This document shows, in pieces, positions 26,415 to 34,748 of a stretch of 64,000 bases of DNA; the first letter of the stretch is position 1; each line of letters begins with the position of its first letter. The stretch spans positions 1,612,001-1,676,000 of the forward strand of contig NZ_OCSR01000002.1 in the NCBI RefSeq assembly GCF_900230185.1, given 5' to 3'. The notes under the pieces are model-generated. The model worked only from the letters and a program-made list of their open reading frames with translations, was not told the DNA's origin and searched no databases. A program made the translations under genes and the position numbers. This DNA comes from Burkholderia sp. OK233. GTDB lineage: Bacteria; Pseudomonadota; Gammaproteobacteria; Burkholderiales; Burkholderiaceae.

Positions 26415-26672
26415 TCAGTGGTCCAGTTTCGCGCGCAATTCGCGAGCGGCTTCCAGCAGTCCCTCGTAACCCGAACGGGCGTGCTCCGGCAGATCGGGAT
26501 CGCCGACGAACGCGCCGAGCGTTTCGATCAGGCTATACAGAATGCCCTTTGCGGCACCGGAGGCAATGCTGCCGGACGATACCTGCTGGCCCACGTGACT
26601 GAGCGCGGCATCGAGGTGTTCCAGGTCGGGCCGGTCTTCTGAGGGCGGCGGAGGCGTTACGTCTTGCGTCAT
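26415..26672 (-). CDS. small conserved hypothetical protein
   Basis: An 85-residue acidic, mostly helical protein (MTQDVTPPPPSEDRPDLEHL, then a helical GILYSLIETLGAFVGD segment). No signal peptide or recognised domain. GGAG lies upstream of the ATG at 26670-26672. Good codon use suggests a real gene. The adjacent upstream region carries short direct and inverted repeats (26700-26786). Confidence 0.65.
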   Translation of the reverse strand: MTQDVTPPPPSEDRPDLEHLDAALSHVGQQVSSGSIASGAAKGILYSLIETLGAFVGDPDLPEHARSGYEGLLEAARELRAKLDH

Positions 26673-26699
26673 GATGAAACTTCTCTCCTGTGTCGATCA

Positions 26700-26786
26700 G
26701 GAGTTAGCGCTTCAGCTGTCGACCGGAGTTCGCGCTTCAGCGAGATTACTCCGGTCCCATGCAAAGCTCTTACTCCGGTCCCATGC
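26700..26786. repeat. interleaved direct and inverted repeats upstream of the 85-residue protein gene
   Basis: GGAGTTMGCGCTTCAGC occurs at 26700-26716 and 26725-26741, and TTACTCCGGTCCCATGC at 26746-26762 and 26770-26786. ACCGGAGT and ACTCCGGT are also inverted copies of each other. The region upstream of the small gene may bind a regulator. Confidence 0.7.
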
Positions 26787-26881
26787 GCCAATAAACAAAT
26801 CCATCCTTTCACGTTGTTATATACCGATCGTGCGCTGGCGTCTATTCGTGCTCGGACTCAGCGCGATCCACGCGATTCACG

Positions 26882-29065
26882 TCAAGGCGTCCACCGATAC
26901 ATCAGGATTTTCGCGCGCGCGTCGTCTTCCAGCAGGACGACGTATTCGCCATTGCCGCGCTGCACCGCGCTGATGCCGAGATAAATATCCACCCAGCCGC
27001 TGGTGTTGCCGACGCTCGCGCCCGGCGTCATATAACCGACCGCCTGGCCCGTGCGCGCGTCATACACGTCCACCTTCGCGGTGTACAACTCGGCGACGAA
27101 GACGTAGTTGCCCGCCACCGCAACGCCGACCGTTGTCGTCTGCGGACTGGTTTGCGTGTTCCATGGCAAGGAGACCGTGTATTGCTGCGTCGGTGTGCCG
27201 GAACTCCAGTTGTCATAGCGCGCGAGCACCGGGCCCGCCTCTTTCCAGTGCGTCGAATCCCACGGGATCGCACTGGTAAAGCCCGATATGTACATCGTGT
27301 CGGTCTCGGCGATGTAGACAATCCGCGCGATCCGCGTGAACGGTTGCGGCATCGCGAACATCTTCGAGCTTGCGTACGTGTAGATCGGATTGCCGGCCGA
27401 GTCGAGACCTTGCAACGGCATCTCGCGGATGCCGCTCGTCGGCGTGGCAAGCCACACGTTGCCGGGCGTATCGACCCACCAGAAGCCGTTGCCGACCGTG
27501 CTGCCCGTCGACGGATTGCTGCTGATCTCGCTGGCGTCGACGGTGCCGTTGCCATTGCTGTCGCGCCATAACCATTCGCCGTAGGTGGGCTGCGCTGCGG
27601 GCCACTTGTCCGGCAGCGGATTTTGCGCCAGCAAGCCGGACGGAATCGCCATTTCTCCATGCGCCGCATCGAAGCGATAGACGTTCAGATAATGCGCGCC
27701 CGGATCGAGCGTATAGAGAAACGGCAGGCCGTTGATTCGCCGCACCATCGGCTCACCGCGCACACCGCGCGGCTCGTGAAAGGCGGGGTCGTCGGGATAA
27801 TCGAAGCGGTCGAGCGTGAAGCCCGCATACGACCATTCGTGGCCTACCGGCTGGCTGTAATCGAGCGTGAAACACTTCGAGCCCGTGTAGACGGAATTCG
27901 GCGTTGCCGGATCAAACGCGGCGCTATCGACGAAAGTCAGCCCGTACAGGCGCCAGTTGAGTGCATGCGTGCTGTACACATAGCTCTCGAGCACCGCACC
28001 TTGACCGACCGATGCCGAGCCGAGCGGCCGCGGCCCTTCGCCGTTCTGCGCGACATACAGATTGCCGGCCGGATCGAGACCGATGCCCGTGATGCCGTTG
28101 AAGCGCCAGTTGCCCGGCACGCCCTTGACCACATGGAAGATGCCGTTACGCGTGCCGATCGGCGCGGCGGCTTGCGGCTGACCGCTGGCGTCCTTGTTGT
28201 AGACGAGGATCTGCTGCGACGGTCCGTTGTCGGCGACGAGGATTTGTCCGGAAGGTGCAATCGCGATGTCGGTTGGCACTGCGCCGACGGGCAACGTCAA
28301 GGTGCCGGAGAGCGCGGTTCCGTTGGCGGCGTAGTGAAGAATGCTTAGGTTTCCGGACGAAACACCGCTCATCACCCACAGCGTCGAATCCGTGTCAATC
28401 GCAATGCGTCCCGGCGAAGGCACGTTCCACGATCGCAAACGCTGCATCGACGCCGCGTCGAACACAAGGATGCGGCTGTTGATGGTATCCGCGACATACA
28501 GTTCGGTATCGGTGGCGGCCATTCCGCGAATGCCCGCATCGGTGCCGGTCGTCACCGTGTCAAGCGGCAGGAAGCTGTTCTTCGTCGCGTTGGCGCTATT
28601 GCCGATGCCGCCACTGAACGGCGCGCCGGCCGCCAGATTGGCAAGCGTGCGGCGCGTGATGCCGAACCATGTCTGATTGGCCGGCGGATAGTCCGCGCCG
28701 ACCAGTCCATTGTTCTCGTTGCCGATCGACATTGCCGCGTACAGGTAGGTGTGGTTCGTCGCGACCGCATCGCCGCCGGCGGCGCCCCAGCCATGCGTCG
28801 AACCGGCCACGGCGATCTTGTCGCCCGCACGGTACGCGGCGATTTCGCTACCGCTTTCATCCCAGGGCGCGTTGGTATAAACGGTGCCGTCGGCGCCGAC
28901 GCTGATCGCCTGAATGTCCTGCTGCATCCACTTGCCATCGCCAAAACCGAAGCTATTGCCGATCCACGACGTGGTGTAGGTGAGTTGCGATTGCGCGGAT
29001 GCGCTGAGAGGAAGGAGACTGTGGACGACAAGAACAGCCACGCCAAGGCGCGAGAAGAGTTTCAC
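26882..29065 (-). CDS. secreted NHL-repeat beta-propeller protein
   Basis: A 727-residue exported protein with the signal peptide MKLFSRLGVAVLVVHSLLPL...A-S-A. The mature protein contains NHL/six-bladed propeller signatures (GIRGMAATDTELYVADTINSRI, then PTDIAIAPSGQILVADNGPSQ) spread through residues about 170-360, and further beta-rich repeats to the C-terminus. NHL propellers bind ligands or serve as scaffolds; no catalytic site is identified. A weak GGAAATAC precedes the start. It is monocistronic and has no recognisable pathway neighbours. Confidence 0.88.
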   Translation of the reverse strand: MKLFSRLGVAVLVVHSLLPLSASAQSQLTYTTSWIGNSFGFGDGKWMQQDIQAISVGADGTVYTNAPWDESGSEIAAYRAGDKIAVAGSTHGWGAAGGDAVATNHTYLYAAMSIGNENNGLVGADYPPANQTWFGITRRTLANLAAGAPFSGGIGNSANATKNSFLPLDTVTTGTDAGIRGMAATDTELYVADTINSRILVFDAASMQRLRSWNVPSPGRIAIDTDSTLWVMSGVSSGNLSILHYAANGTALSGTLTLPVGAVPTDIAIAPSGQILVADNGPSQQILVYNKDASGQPQAAAPIGTRNGIFHVVKGVPGNWRFNGITGIGLDPAGNLYVAQNGEGPRPLGSASVGQGAVLESYVYSTHALNWRLYGLTFVDSAAFDPATPNSVYTGSKCFTLDYSQPVGHEWSYAGFTLDRFDYPDDPAFHEPRGVRGEPMVRRINGLPFLYTLDPGAHYLNVYRFDAAHGEMAIPSGLLAQNPLPDKWPAAQPTYGEWLWRDSNGNGTVDASEISSNPSTGSTVGNGFWWVDTPGNVWLATPTSGIREMPLQGLDSAGNPIYTYASSKMFAMPQPFTRIARIVYIAETDTMYISGFTSAIPWDSTHWKEAGPVLARYDNWSSGTPTQQYTVSLPWNTQTSPQTTTVGVAVAGNYVFVAELYTAKVDVYDARTGQAVGYMTPGASVGNTSGWVDIYLGISAVQRGNGEYVVLLEDDARAKILMYRWTP

Positions 29066-29277
29066 GACAGTATTTCCTTGCGAGGTGCGAAGCGCGCACG
29101 GCCGGCGTGTCCGGCGCGCTATCGCGTGTATGCGGATCGATTAGTTATCGCGCATACGTGAACGTTGACGTTTTATCCTCGCATGGAAAAAGCGGAAATT
29201 TATTCGCAAAGAATTCGCGCTAAGCAATTGATCGTCGAAACAATTCGAAGCGCATAAATATGCGCTGTAATGCAGCG

Positions 29278-29964
29278 CTATTTGCTCTTGAGCTTCACAC
29301 GATAGGCACACCGTCGCGCGCCGGCGAGAACATGCTCCTCGCGCGCAATCGATCCTTCCTCACCGACGATCTCCGCAAACAACTGCAACTCCGCACGGCA
29401 AAAGCCCTGGCAGGTGCGCGCCGCCGCGCAAATCGGGCAGTGGTTCTCGAGCAGCAGCCAGTCGCGCCCGTCTTTCTGCAACTCGGCCATATAGCCTTCG
29501 GCGCTGCGAATCTCCGCGAGCCTGGTCAGCCGCGCCTTGAGGCCCTTGATCGGCTTGAGCGCCGCGAGATAGTTCGCGCGCGTTTCGACTGCACGCTGAT
29601 CGATCAATTTGTCGAGCCCCTCTTCGCCGAATAGCTGACGGATCGAGCCGAGCAACTGCACGGTCAATTGCGGATGCGTATCCGGAAAGCGTGCGTTGCC
29701 CGCCGCTGTCAATGCCCAGCTCTGACTCGGCCGCCCCGGCCCTGCCTGCGACGCCTGGCGCCCTTCGATCAAGCCGCCTGTCAGCAGCTTCTGGATCTGC
29801 TGCCGCGCGGCTTCGACCGTGATGCCGAGTTCGCCTGCGATCGATGCCGTCGACAAAAGCCCCTGCGTCTTCAACAGATTCAGGATGCGATCCACCGGCG
29901 CAGCCGCCGATGCGGCTTGCGTAACGGCCGGTGAATTTTCCAAGCTTTCATTTGCATATCTCAT
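29278..29964 (-). CDS. SufR/COG2345-like transcriptional regulator with C-terminal Cys cluster
   Basis: A 228-residue regulator. The N-terminal winged helix (about 25-100, LLSTASIAGELGITVEAARQQIQKL) resembles DeoR/SufR HTH domains. The C-terminal part has CPICAAARTCQGFC, four cysteines typical of the SufR Fe-S binding region or a related metal site, with FCRAELQLF. It diverges from a small membrane protein gene and a truncated LysR gene, sharing a short promoter region around 29965-30029. It may sense redox or Fe-S status; the target is unknown. Confidence 0.85.
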   Translation of the reverse strand: MRYANESLENSPAVTQAASAAAPVDRILNLLKTQGLLSTASIAGELGITVEAARQQIQKLLTGGLIEGRQASQAGPGRPSQSWALTAAGNARFPDTHPQLTVQLLGSIRQLFGEEGLDKLIDQRAVETRANYLAALKPIKGLKARLTRLAEIRSAEGYMAELQKDGRDWLLLENHCPICAAARTCQGFCRAELQLFAEIVGEEGSIAREEHVLAGARRCAYRVKLKSK

Positions 29965-30029
29965 CGGAGCGCATTATTATCCAAGCCAATACTTGCATAA
30001 TAAGCCAGCCTCGCACGGCTGTCCATGAC

Positions 30030-30266
30030 ATGAAAAATCTGCAATCGGATGTACCGGCATGGAGCGATCTACTCAGTGGCAGTAACGGCTGGCGGGCGCT
30101 GGGTCTCGCGGGTCTCGTCGCGAACGGCGCCGGTCTCACGACCCTCGCCCCGCGGCCCGGCGCGCAGCGCACCGCGCTCTGGCTGTTCGCAACGTTCGCG
30201 CTCGCGCCCCTGCTCGCTGCCGGGCTGACCCGCTACAAGCCGCGCCTTACCGGAGAAGCATCGTGA
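30030..30266 (+). CDS. small two-helix membrane protein
   Basis: A 78-residue protein that starts at the ATG at 30030 (MKNLQSDVPAWSDLLSGSNG). Two hydrophobic segments (WRALGLAGLVANGAGL and ALWLFATFALAPLLAAGL) are separated by a polar loop, giving a hairpin in the inner membrane. It is divergent from the SufR-like gene and its stop overlaps the GTG start of the truncated LysR gene (GTGA). The function is unknown. Confidence 0.6.
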   Translation: MKNLQSDVPAWSDLLSGSNGWRALGLAGLVANGAGLTTLAPRPGAQRTALWLFATFALAPLLAAGLTRYKPRLTGEAS

Positions 30267-30790
30267 TAGATCGAGTGCAGGCCATGCGGATCTTCGTGCG
30301 GATCGTCGATGCCAGCAGCTTCACGCGCGCCGCCGAGTCGCTAGAGATTCCGCGTGCCACCGCAACCACCACCGTGCAGGCGCTTGAATCCCTGCTCGGC
30401 GTGCAACTGCTGGTGCGCACGACGCGCAAGGTCACGCTGACCGCGGAGGGCGCCGCGTACTACGAACGCTGCGCGCAGATTCTCGCCGCCATCGAAGAAG
30501 TCGAGTCGGGACTGATTCAGCCAGGACGCGCCGCCGCTGCGCCGTATCTCGCGTCCAGACAGTTGGTCGAGGTCCTGCCGAAATGCAAGCCGACGCCAGT
30601 CGCCGTCTCGGTGACGTATGTGAAAAGCCGGCAGATTTCGCCGCGCGTGCGAGCCTTTGTCGATTGGCTCGCGGAGGTGTTCGACGACGCGCCGGGAATG
30701 GTCAAGGTAGCGCCGCCGCTGGCCGATCCGCCGTTGTGGCCGGTGCTGGATGCGCAGCGTCCAAACGAACTCAATACGGCGTCGCACTAA
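30263..30790 (+). CDS. internally deleted LysR-family regulator
   Basis: A 175-residue frame with a complete LysR winged-helix domain (MIDRVQAMRIFVRIVDASSF...GVQLLVRTTRKVTLTAEGAAYYE, about residues 1-70) fused to the final strands of the effector domain (QLVEVLPKCKPTPVAVSVTYVKSRQISPRVRAFVDWLAEVF). Full LysR proteins have about 300 residues, so around 115-125 residues of the effector domain are missing in frame near residue 105. It is probably a decaying gene, or a protein that binds DNA without sensing. The start is a GTG overlapping the previous stop. It is counted as coding because the frame is intact. Confidence 0.75.
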   Translation: MIDRVQAMRIFVRIVDASSFTRAAESLEIPRATATTTVQALESLLGVQLLVRTTRKVTLTAEGAAYYERCAQILAAIEEVESGLIQPGRAAAAPYLASRQLVEVLPKCKPTPVAVSVTYVKSRQISPRVRAFVDWLAEVFDDAPGMVKVAPPLADPPLWPVLDAQRPNELNTASH

Positions 30791-30833
30791 ACGCATCGAC
30801 GCGCGAATACGACTTGAAGTACAAGAGTGTGCC

Positions 30834-31706
30834 TCAACGCGCCTGCGCGAATTCTTCTGCCACTGCCGCAATCAGCACCTGCATCCGCGCGGTCTTGTAG
30901 AGATCGGCGTGCGCGACCACCCAGACATCGAACGGCTCCGCGCGATGCGGCATCACGCGTACCAGTTCCGGTTCGTAGTCGGCGCGAAAACATGGCAGCT
31001 CGGCGATACCGAAACCGGCAAGGGTGGCTTCGAACAGCATCGCGGTGGATTGCGTCTGGAACACGAGACGCCCACGCGAAGTCGGCTCGCCGCACAGAGC
31101 CGCCCACATCGACGGCGAGACCGGCTGTTGATACATCACCAGATCGTGCCCGTCGAACGCTTCACCTTCGCGCGGCTCGCCGCGTGCGGCAATGTATTCG
31201 CGTGACGCGTAAACACCAACCTCCAACTGCGCGAGCTTGCGCGCGATCAGGTCGGGTGCGTCGGGCCGCAACGTGCGGATCGCCACGTCGGCTTCGCGCC
31301 GTGTCAGATTGGCGATCTGCGCGGATGTCACGCAGATGATCTCGATGCCCGGATGCGCACGCCGTAGCTTGGCGATGGCCGGCACCACGAAGCGTTTGCC
31401 GAGCGCATCCGTCGTGGCGACGCGGATCGTGCCGGCCAGTTGATCGTCGAGTCCGGCAATTCGCCGTTCGATCGACAAGGCGGCCTGCTCCATCGTCTCG
31501 GCCGCTCCGAGCAGGGCTTCGCCGGCAGGCGTCAGCACGAACATGGCGGGGGTGCGCAGAAACAGCGTCGCCGAAAGCGCTTCTTCGAGCGCGGCGATCC
31601 GCCGGCCGACCGTCGCCTGATCGACATCGAGTTGTGCCGCCGCGCCGCGCAGCGTCCCTGTGCGCGCCACGGCGAGAAAAAATCGTGCGTTGTCCCAGTT
31701 GATCAT
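30834..31706 (-). CDS. LysR-family transcriptional regulator
   Basis: A full-length, 290-residue LysR protein. The helix-turn-helix lies at about residues 10-70 (TGTLRGAAAQLDVDQATVGRRIAALEEAL). The effector domain is complete. It diverges from the DHA2 efflux pump gene with a 124-base gap holding an inverted repeat, ATGCA-N4-TGCAT (31724-31737). It probably controls that pump in response to its substrate. Confidence 0.9.
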   Translation of the reverse strand: MINWDNARFFLAVARTGTLRGAAAQLDVDQATVGRRIAALEEALSATLFLRTPAMFVLTPAGEALLGAAETMEQAALSIERRIAGLDDQLAGTIRVATTDALGKRFVVPAIAKLRRAHPGIEIICVTSAQIANLTRREADVAIRTLRPDAPDLIARKLAQLEVGVYASREYIAARGEPREGEAFDGHDLVMYQQPVSPSMWAALCGEPTSRGRLVFQTQSTAMLFEATLAGFGIAELPCFRADYEPELVRVMPHRAEPFDVWVVAHADLYKTARMQVLIAAVAEEFAQAR

Positions 31707-31723
31707 TAGCTGCGCTGTCCGTC

Positions 31724-31737
31724 ATGCATATTTGCAT
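31724..31737. promoter_or_regulatory. dyad in the LysR/efflux pump divergent promoter
   Basis: ATGCATATTTGCAT has perfect 5-base arms around a TATT centre, 18 bases upstream of the LysR start. A candidate LysR operator; not a strict T-N11-A match. Confidence 0.35.
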
Positions 31738-31830
31738 CATACACATGCGCAATCACTGCTTTATTGCATTCGCGTATGTGACTAGACTTCGTCGATTGAT
31801 TCAATTGCAGTTCTAGCCCGAGGATGTGTG

Positions 31831-33258
31831 ATGACCGAATGCGCCGCTGAACAACCGCTGCCCACCGAGCTTGCCGACACGGAGCGGTCCGCCAGGCGTC
31901 CGCGTCTGACGCTCGCGCTGGTGGCGAGCGGCATGTTCATGGCCGTGCTCGACACCACCATCGTCAACGTCGCCCTGCCCGCCATGCATGTTAGCCTGGG
32001 TGCGTCGGTGGGCGGTCTCGCGTGGATCGTCGATGCGTACACGCTGAGCTTTGCCGCGCTGATTCTCGCAGGCGGCGTCGCGTCCGACCGTTTCGGCGCG
32101 AAGGCGGTGTATCTGTGGGGCCTCGCGTTGTTCGTCGCGGCCTCGGCGGCTTGCGGGCTGGCGCCGAACGTCGGCGCACTGGTGGTCGCGCGCTTCGTGC
32201 AGGGCAGCGGCGCGGCGTTATTCCTGCCAGCGTCGCTCGCCATCGTGCGCAGCACTTTCGACGACCCCGTCGAGCGTGGGCGCGCCATCGCGACGTGGGC
32301 GGGGATTGCCTCGGTCGCGGCGGCGATCGGGCCGGTGCTCGGCGGCCTCCTCGTGCAAGGGTTCGGCTGGCGCAGTGCGTTCCTGATCAATGTGCCGACC
32401 GGGCTGGTTGCGTTCGCAGGCGCATGGGTCGTGGTGCGTCATTCGACGCGCAGCGTCGGCCGCCATTTCGACTGGGGTGGGCAGTTGGCAAGCATCGTCG
32501 CACTGGGCGCGCTCTGCTATGCGGCGATTGAGTTGCCGTCGCGTGGGATCGCTGCGCGAGAGGTGTGGGGGGCGGCGTTGCTTGCCGTGCTGGCTGTATT
32601 AACGCTCGTCGTAATCGAGCGGCGCGCGCAGCATCCGATGGTGCCGGTTGAGTGGTTCCGCAATCGCATGTTCGTGACCATGAATGCGATGGGGACGCTC
32701 GTTTATGTCGGCTACTTTGGATTGTTGTTCGAGTTGAGTCTTTATCTGCATGGCGAGTTTGGGTTCAATGCAAGGCAGATTGGGCTTACGCTGTTGCCGC
32801 TTGCGGGGAGTCTGTCGATCGGTAATGTGCTGGTGGGTAGGTTGCATGGGCGTTTTACAGCGACGCAGTTCATGACTACCGGGCTCGTGCTGGCTGCCGT
32901 TGCGGTGCCGGCGATGGCAATGAGCCTGGAATGGCGTGCGCCGTGGTTTTTTACTTATGCCGCTATGGTGATGTTCGGTGGTGGGACGGCGTTGTCGGTG
33001 CCGCCGATGATTTCGACTGTGCTGGAACAAGTGCCTGGTGAGTTGGCCGGTGTGGCATCGGGGTTGTTGAATGCGTTGCGGCAGGCAGGAGGGCTCGTCG
33101 GGGTCGCGATGGCAGGGGCGGCGACGATTTTGGCGCCGCATGTGGCAGTGGCGTTGTGGTGGGTTGCTGGTATGGGGTTGGTGACGTATGCGGGTGCGGC
33201 GGTTTTGGCGGCGTCCGCGCCTGTGGGTGTGGCTGTGGCTGTGCGTCTGCGGCGTTGA
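31831..33258 (+). CDS. DHA2-family multidrug efflux MFS protein
   Basis: A 475-residue drug/H+ antiporter with about 14 membrane helices. The region DTTIVNVALPAM in helix 1, WIVDAYTLSFAALILAGG in helix 2 and SDRFGAKAVY in the helix 2-3 loop mark the DHA2 (EmrB/QacA) type. Start ATG 31831 was preferred over the GTG at 31828. It is divergent from a LysR regulator gene that probably controls it. From about 32560 the codon use shifts toward T and G at third positions, which may be a compositional quirk of gene ends in this group. Confidence 0.9.
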   Translation: MTECAAEQPLPTELADTERSARRPRLTLALVASGMFMAVLDTTIVNVALPAMHVSLGASVGGLAWIVDAYTLSFAALILAGGVASDRFGAKAVYLWGLALFVAASAACGLAPNVGALVVARFVQGSGAALFLPASLAIVRSTFDDPVERGRAIATWAGIASVAAAIGPVLGGLLVQGFGWRSAFLINVPTGLVAFAGAWVVVRHSTRSVGRHFDWGGQLASIVALGALCYAAIELPSRGIAAREVWGAALLAVLAVLTLVVIERRAQHPMVPVEWFRNRMFVTMNAMGTLVYVGYFGLLFELSLYLHGEFGFNARQIGLTLLPLAGSLSIGNVLVGRLHGRFTATQFMTTGLVLAAVAVPAMAMSLEWRAPWFFTYAAMVMFGGGTALSVPPMISTVLEQVPGELAGVASGLLNALRQAGGLVGVAMAGAATILAPHVAVALWWVAGMGLVTYAGAAVLAASAPVGVAVAVRLRR

Positions 33259-33315
33259 GCTTTTCTTTGATCTGGATTTTTGGGCGTTTCTTGAATTGTG
33301 TGCCTACTCGGCGCT

Positions 33316-33430
33316 TGTTTGTCTGTGTTCTTATGGCGTTGGCCTTTCCTTGTTTTGTTAGTGGTCTATTAGCGTTGCCCCTGTGCGGGGCGGCACCTAC
33401 TTTTCTTTGCATGCCGCAAAGAAAAGTAGG
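33316..33430. repeat. intergenic repeat module with 15-base palindrome
   Basis: A perfect inverted repeat (CCTACTTTTCTTTGC, loop ATGCC, GCAAAGAAAAGTAGG) at 33396-33430 follows a segment that begins near 33316 with TTGTTTGTCTG and includes TTGGCCTTTCCTTGTTTTGT. A related segment without the palindrome lies at 48161-48220. Confidence 0.75.
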
Positions 33431-33659
33431 CAAAAGAAAGCGGCTCAAACCGCTCATGCTAAGTGGGCACCGTGGTTCGCTACAGGTAGTGGTGCATCTG
33501 GAATCTGGGTTCGTGCACCTGCATGCGCCAGTGACAAGGGCGTCATTCTTCCGGCGGCGCTGCGCGCGCCGAAGCGCATATCTCAAACCGATCACTGCGT
33601 TTTACCACGTGTGGGTTGCCGGCGAAATGCTTGCGGTTACGCGCTTCGCGCTTTTCTCC

Positions 33660-33724
33660 CTCCTGGAAAAGCTCACCGATGGTGCCTTTCGTTTATTTTT
33701 TTGCTCCCGGAAAGACTCACCTTT
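33660..33724 (+). repeat. one good and one degenerate copy of the CTCCCGAAAA-N2-CTCACCTTT repeat
   Basis: 33704-33724 reads CTCCCGGAAAGACTCACCTT plus T. 33660-33677 (CTCCTGGAAAAGCTCACC) is degenerate. A fragment, GAACCGCTCACCTCAA, lies at 33771-33786. Confidence 0.7.
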
Positions 33725-33817
33725 AGTGCTGTCGGTGCAGGCGTGATCGCTCAGAACATCACCGTTGCTTGAACCGCTCACCTCAAACAACGTCATTCGC
33801 TCTGGCAAACGCCTTGT

Positions 33818-34618
33818 TCACTTGCCCCTGAACTCCGGTGGCCGTCTTTCTGAAAACGCCGCCAGCCCCTCGCTGAAATCCACGCTTTCGCACGCCTGCC
33901 GGCGTAGCTCGGCAATCTGTTCCATCGCCTGTACGGGCATCGGTTGCAGGTCTTCAAGTATCCGCAGTTGTTCCTTCACTGCCTGGATCGCCAGGGGGGC
34001 CTTGCTTGCGATTCCGCGCGCCAGTTCAAGCGCCGTTGCTTCCAGTTTGTCACTGTCAACCAGGCGGTTGATTACGCCGAAACGCTCGGCGCGCGCGGCA
34101 TCGAGTGGCTGCGCGCTGAAGAACATTTCCTTCAATACGTGAATCGGCAGGTTGTTGAAGAAACGCAGCAGGCCACTCGTCGTATAGGGCAAGCCAATGT
34201 TCGCGGGCGTCATGGCGAAGCGCGCGCTTTCGTCGGCAACAACGAGGTCGCAACTCATCGCCAGATCGACCGCGCCGCCCCACGCAGAACCCGACACCAT
34301 CGCGATCACGACGCCCGGGTAAGCACGCACGCGGCGCAACGTCTGTTCCAACGGCTTGCCGTAGGCAATCGGATCACGGTCGTGCGCCAACTCTCCAAGG
34401 TCATGGCCCGCGCTCCAGACGTCCTGTCCGACGCCGCTGCCAAGTATCACGACCGGTATACGCTGTGTCGCGAGGTCGCAAAGGTGCGTGTCGAGCGCGT
34501 GCAACAACTCCGCGCTGAGGGCATTCCGGCGGGTAGGATGACTGAACGTCAAGCGTGCGATCCGTTCACCCACTATATCGACCGTTACCGTAAACGGCGA
34601 TGCATTCGGCGTGTTCAT
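33818..34618 (-). CDS. methylmalonyl-CoA decarboxylase-like enoyl-CoA hydratase family enzyme
   Basis: A 266-residue crotonase-fold enzyme closest in sequence style to E. coli YgfG/ScpB, which decarboxylates methylmalonyl-CoA to propionyl-CoA. Matching landmarks are the oxyanion loop VWSAGHDLGEL followed by D-R-D-P-I-A-Y, the GGAVDLAMSCDLVVA strand, AMTPANIGLPY with the YgfG-type tyrosine, and KAPLAIQAVKEQLRIL. The start at 34616-34618 was chosen because the longer frame upstream encodes no crotonase sequence. Class III CoA-transferase and MFS permease genes lie upstream in the same direction, with a 130-base gap. A biosynthetic or degradative hydratase role is possible, but the decarboxylase match is stronger. 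Confidence 0.85.
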   Translation of the reverse strand: MNTPNASPFTVTVDIVGERIARLTFSHPTRRNALSAELLHALDTHLCDLATQRIPVVILGSGVGQDVWSAGHDLGELAHDRDPIAYGKPLEQTLRRVRAYPGVVIAMVSGSAWGGAVDLAMSCDLVVADESARFAMTPANIGLPYTTSGLLRFFNNLPIHVLKEMFFSAQPLDAARAERFGVINRLVDSDKLEATALELARGIASKAPLAIQAVKEQLRILEDLQPMPVQAMEQIAELRRQACESVDFSEGLAAFSERRPPEFRGK

Positions 34619-34748
34619 TGTGTGACCTCTGCAGCATGTTCCAAAGTTTGTGGCCCGCTCATTGTGCGTTTCCCGCACCGCATTCCAAGTTTCGCGTAGC
34701 GCTTGGTGCGCGCTCCCCGTACCCACGTTCCGAGGTTTGTGTCGGCGC

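Larger units (their letters stand above)
33259..33817. other. gene-free stretch with Burkholderia-type repeat module
   Basis: About 559 bases between the efflux pump and the decarboxylase-like gene. It carries the repeat described at 33316-33430 and copies of the CTCCCGAAAA-N2-CTCACCTTT repeat at 33660-33724. No gene is seen. Confidence 0.65.

Noticed and set aside
29220..29278. Small hairpins GCGCATAAATATGCGC and GCGCTG...CAGCGC after the SufR-like gene
   Set aside because: Short stems without a T run; too weak to call a terminator.
34640..34748. Repeated-looking GC segments between the decarboxylase-like and CoA-transferase genes
   Set aside because: Similarity to the CTCCCGAAAA repeat is limited to CTCCCC and scattered bases; not counted as a copy.
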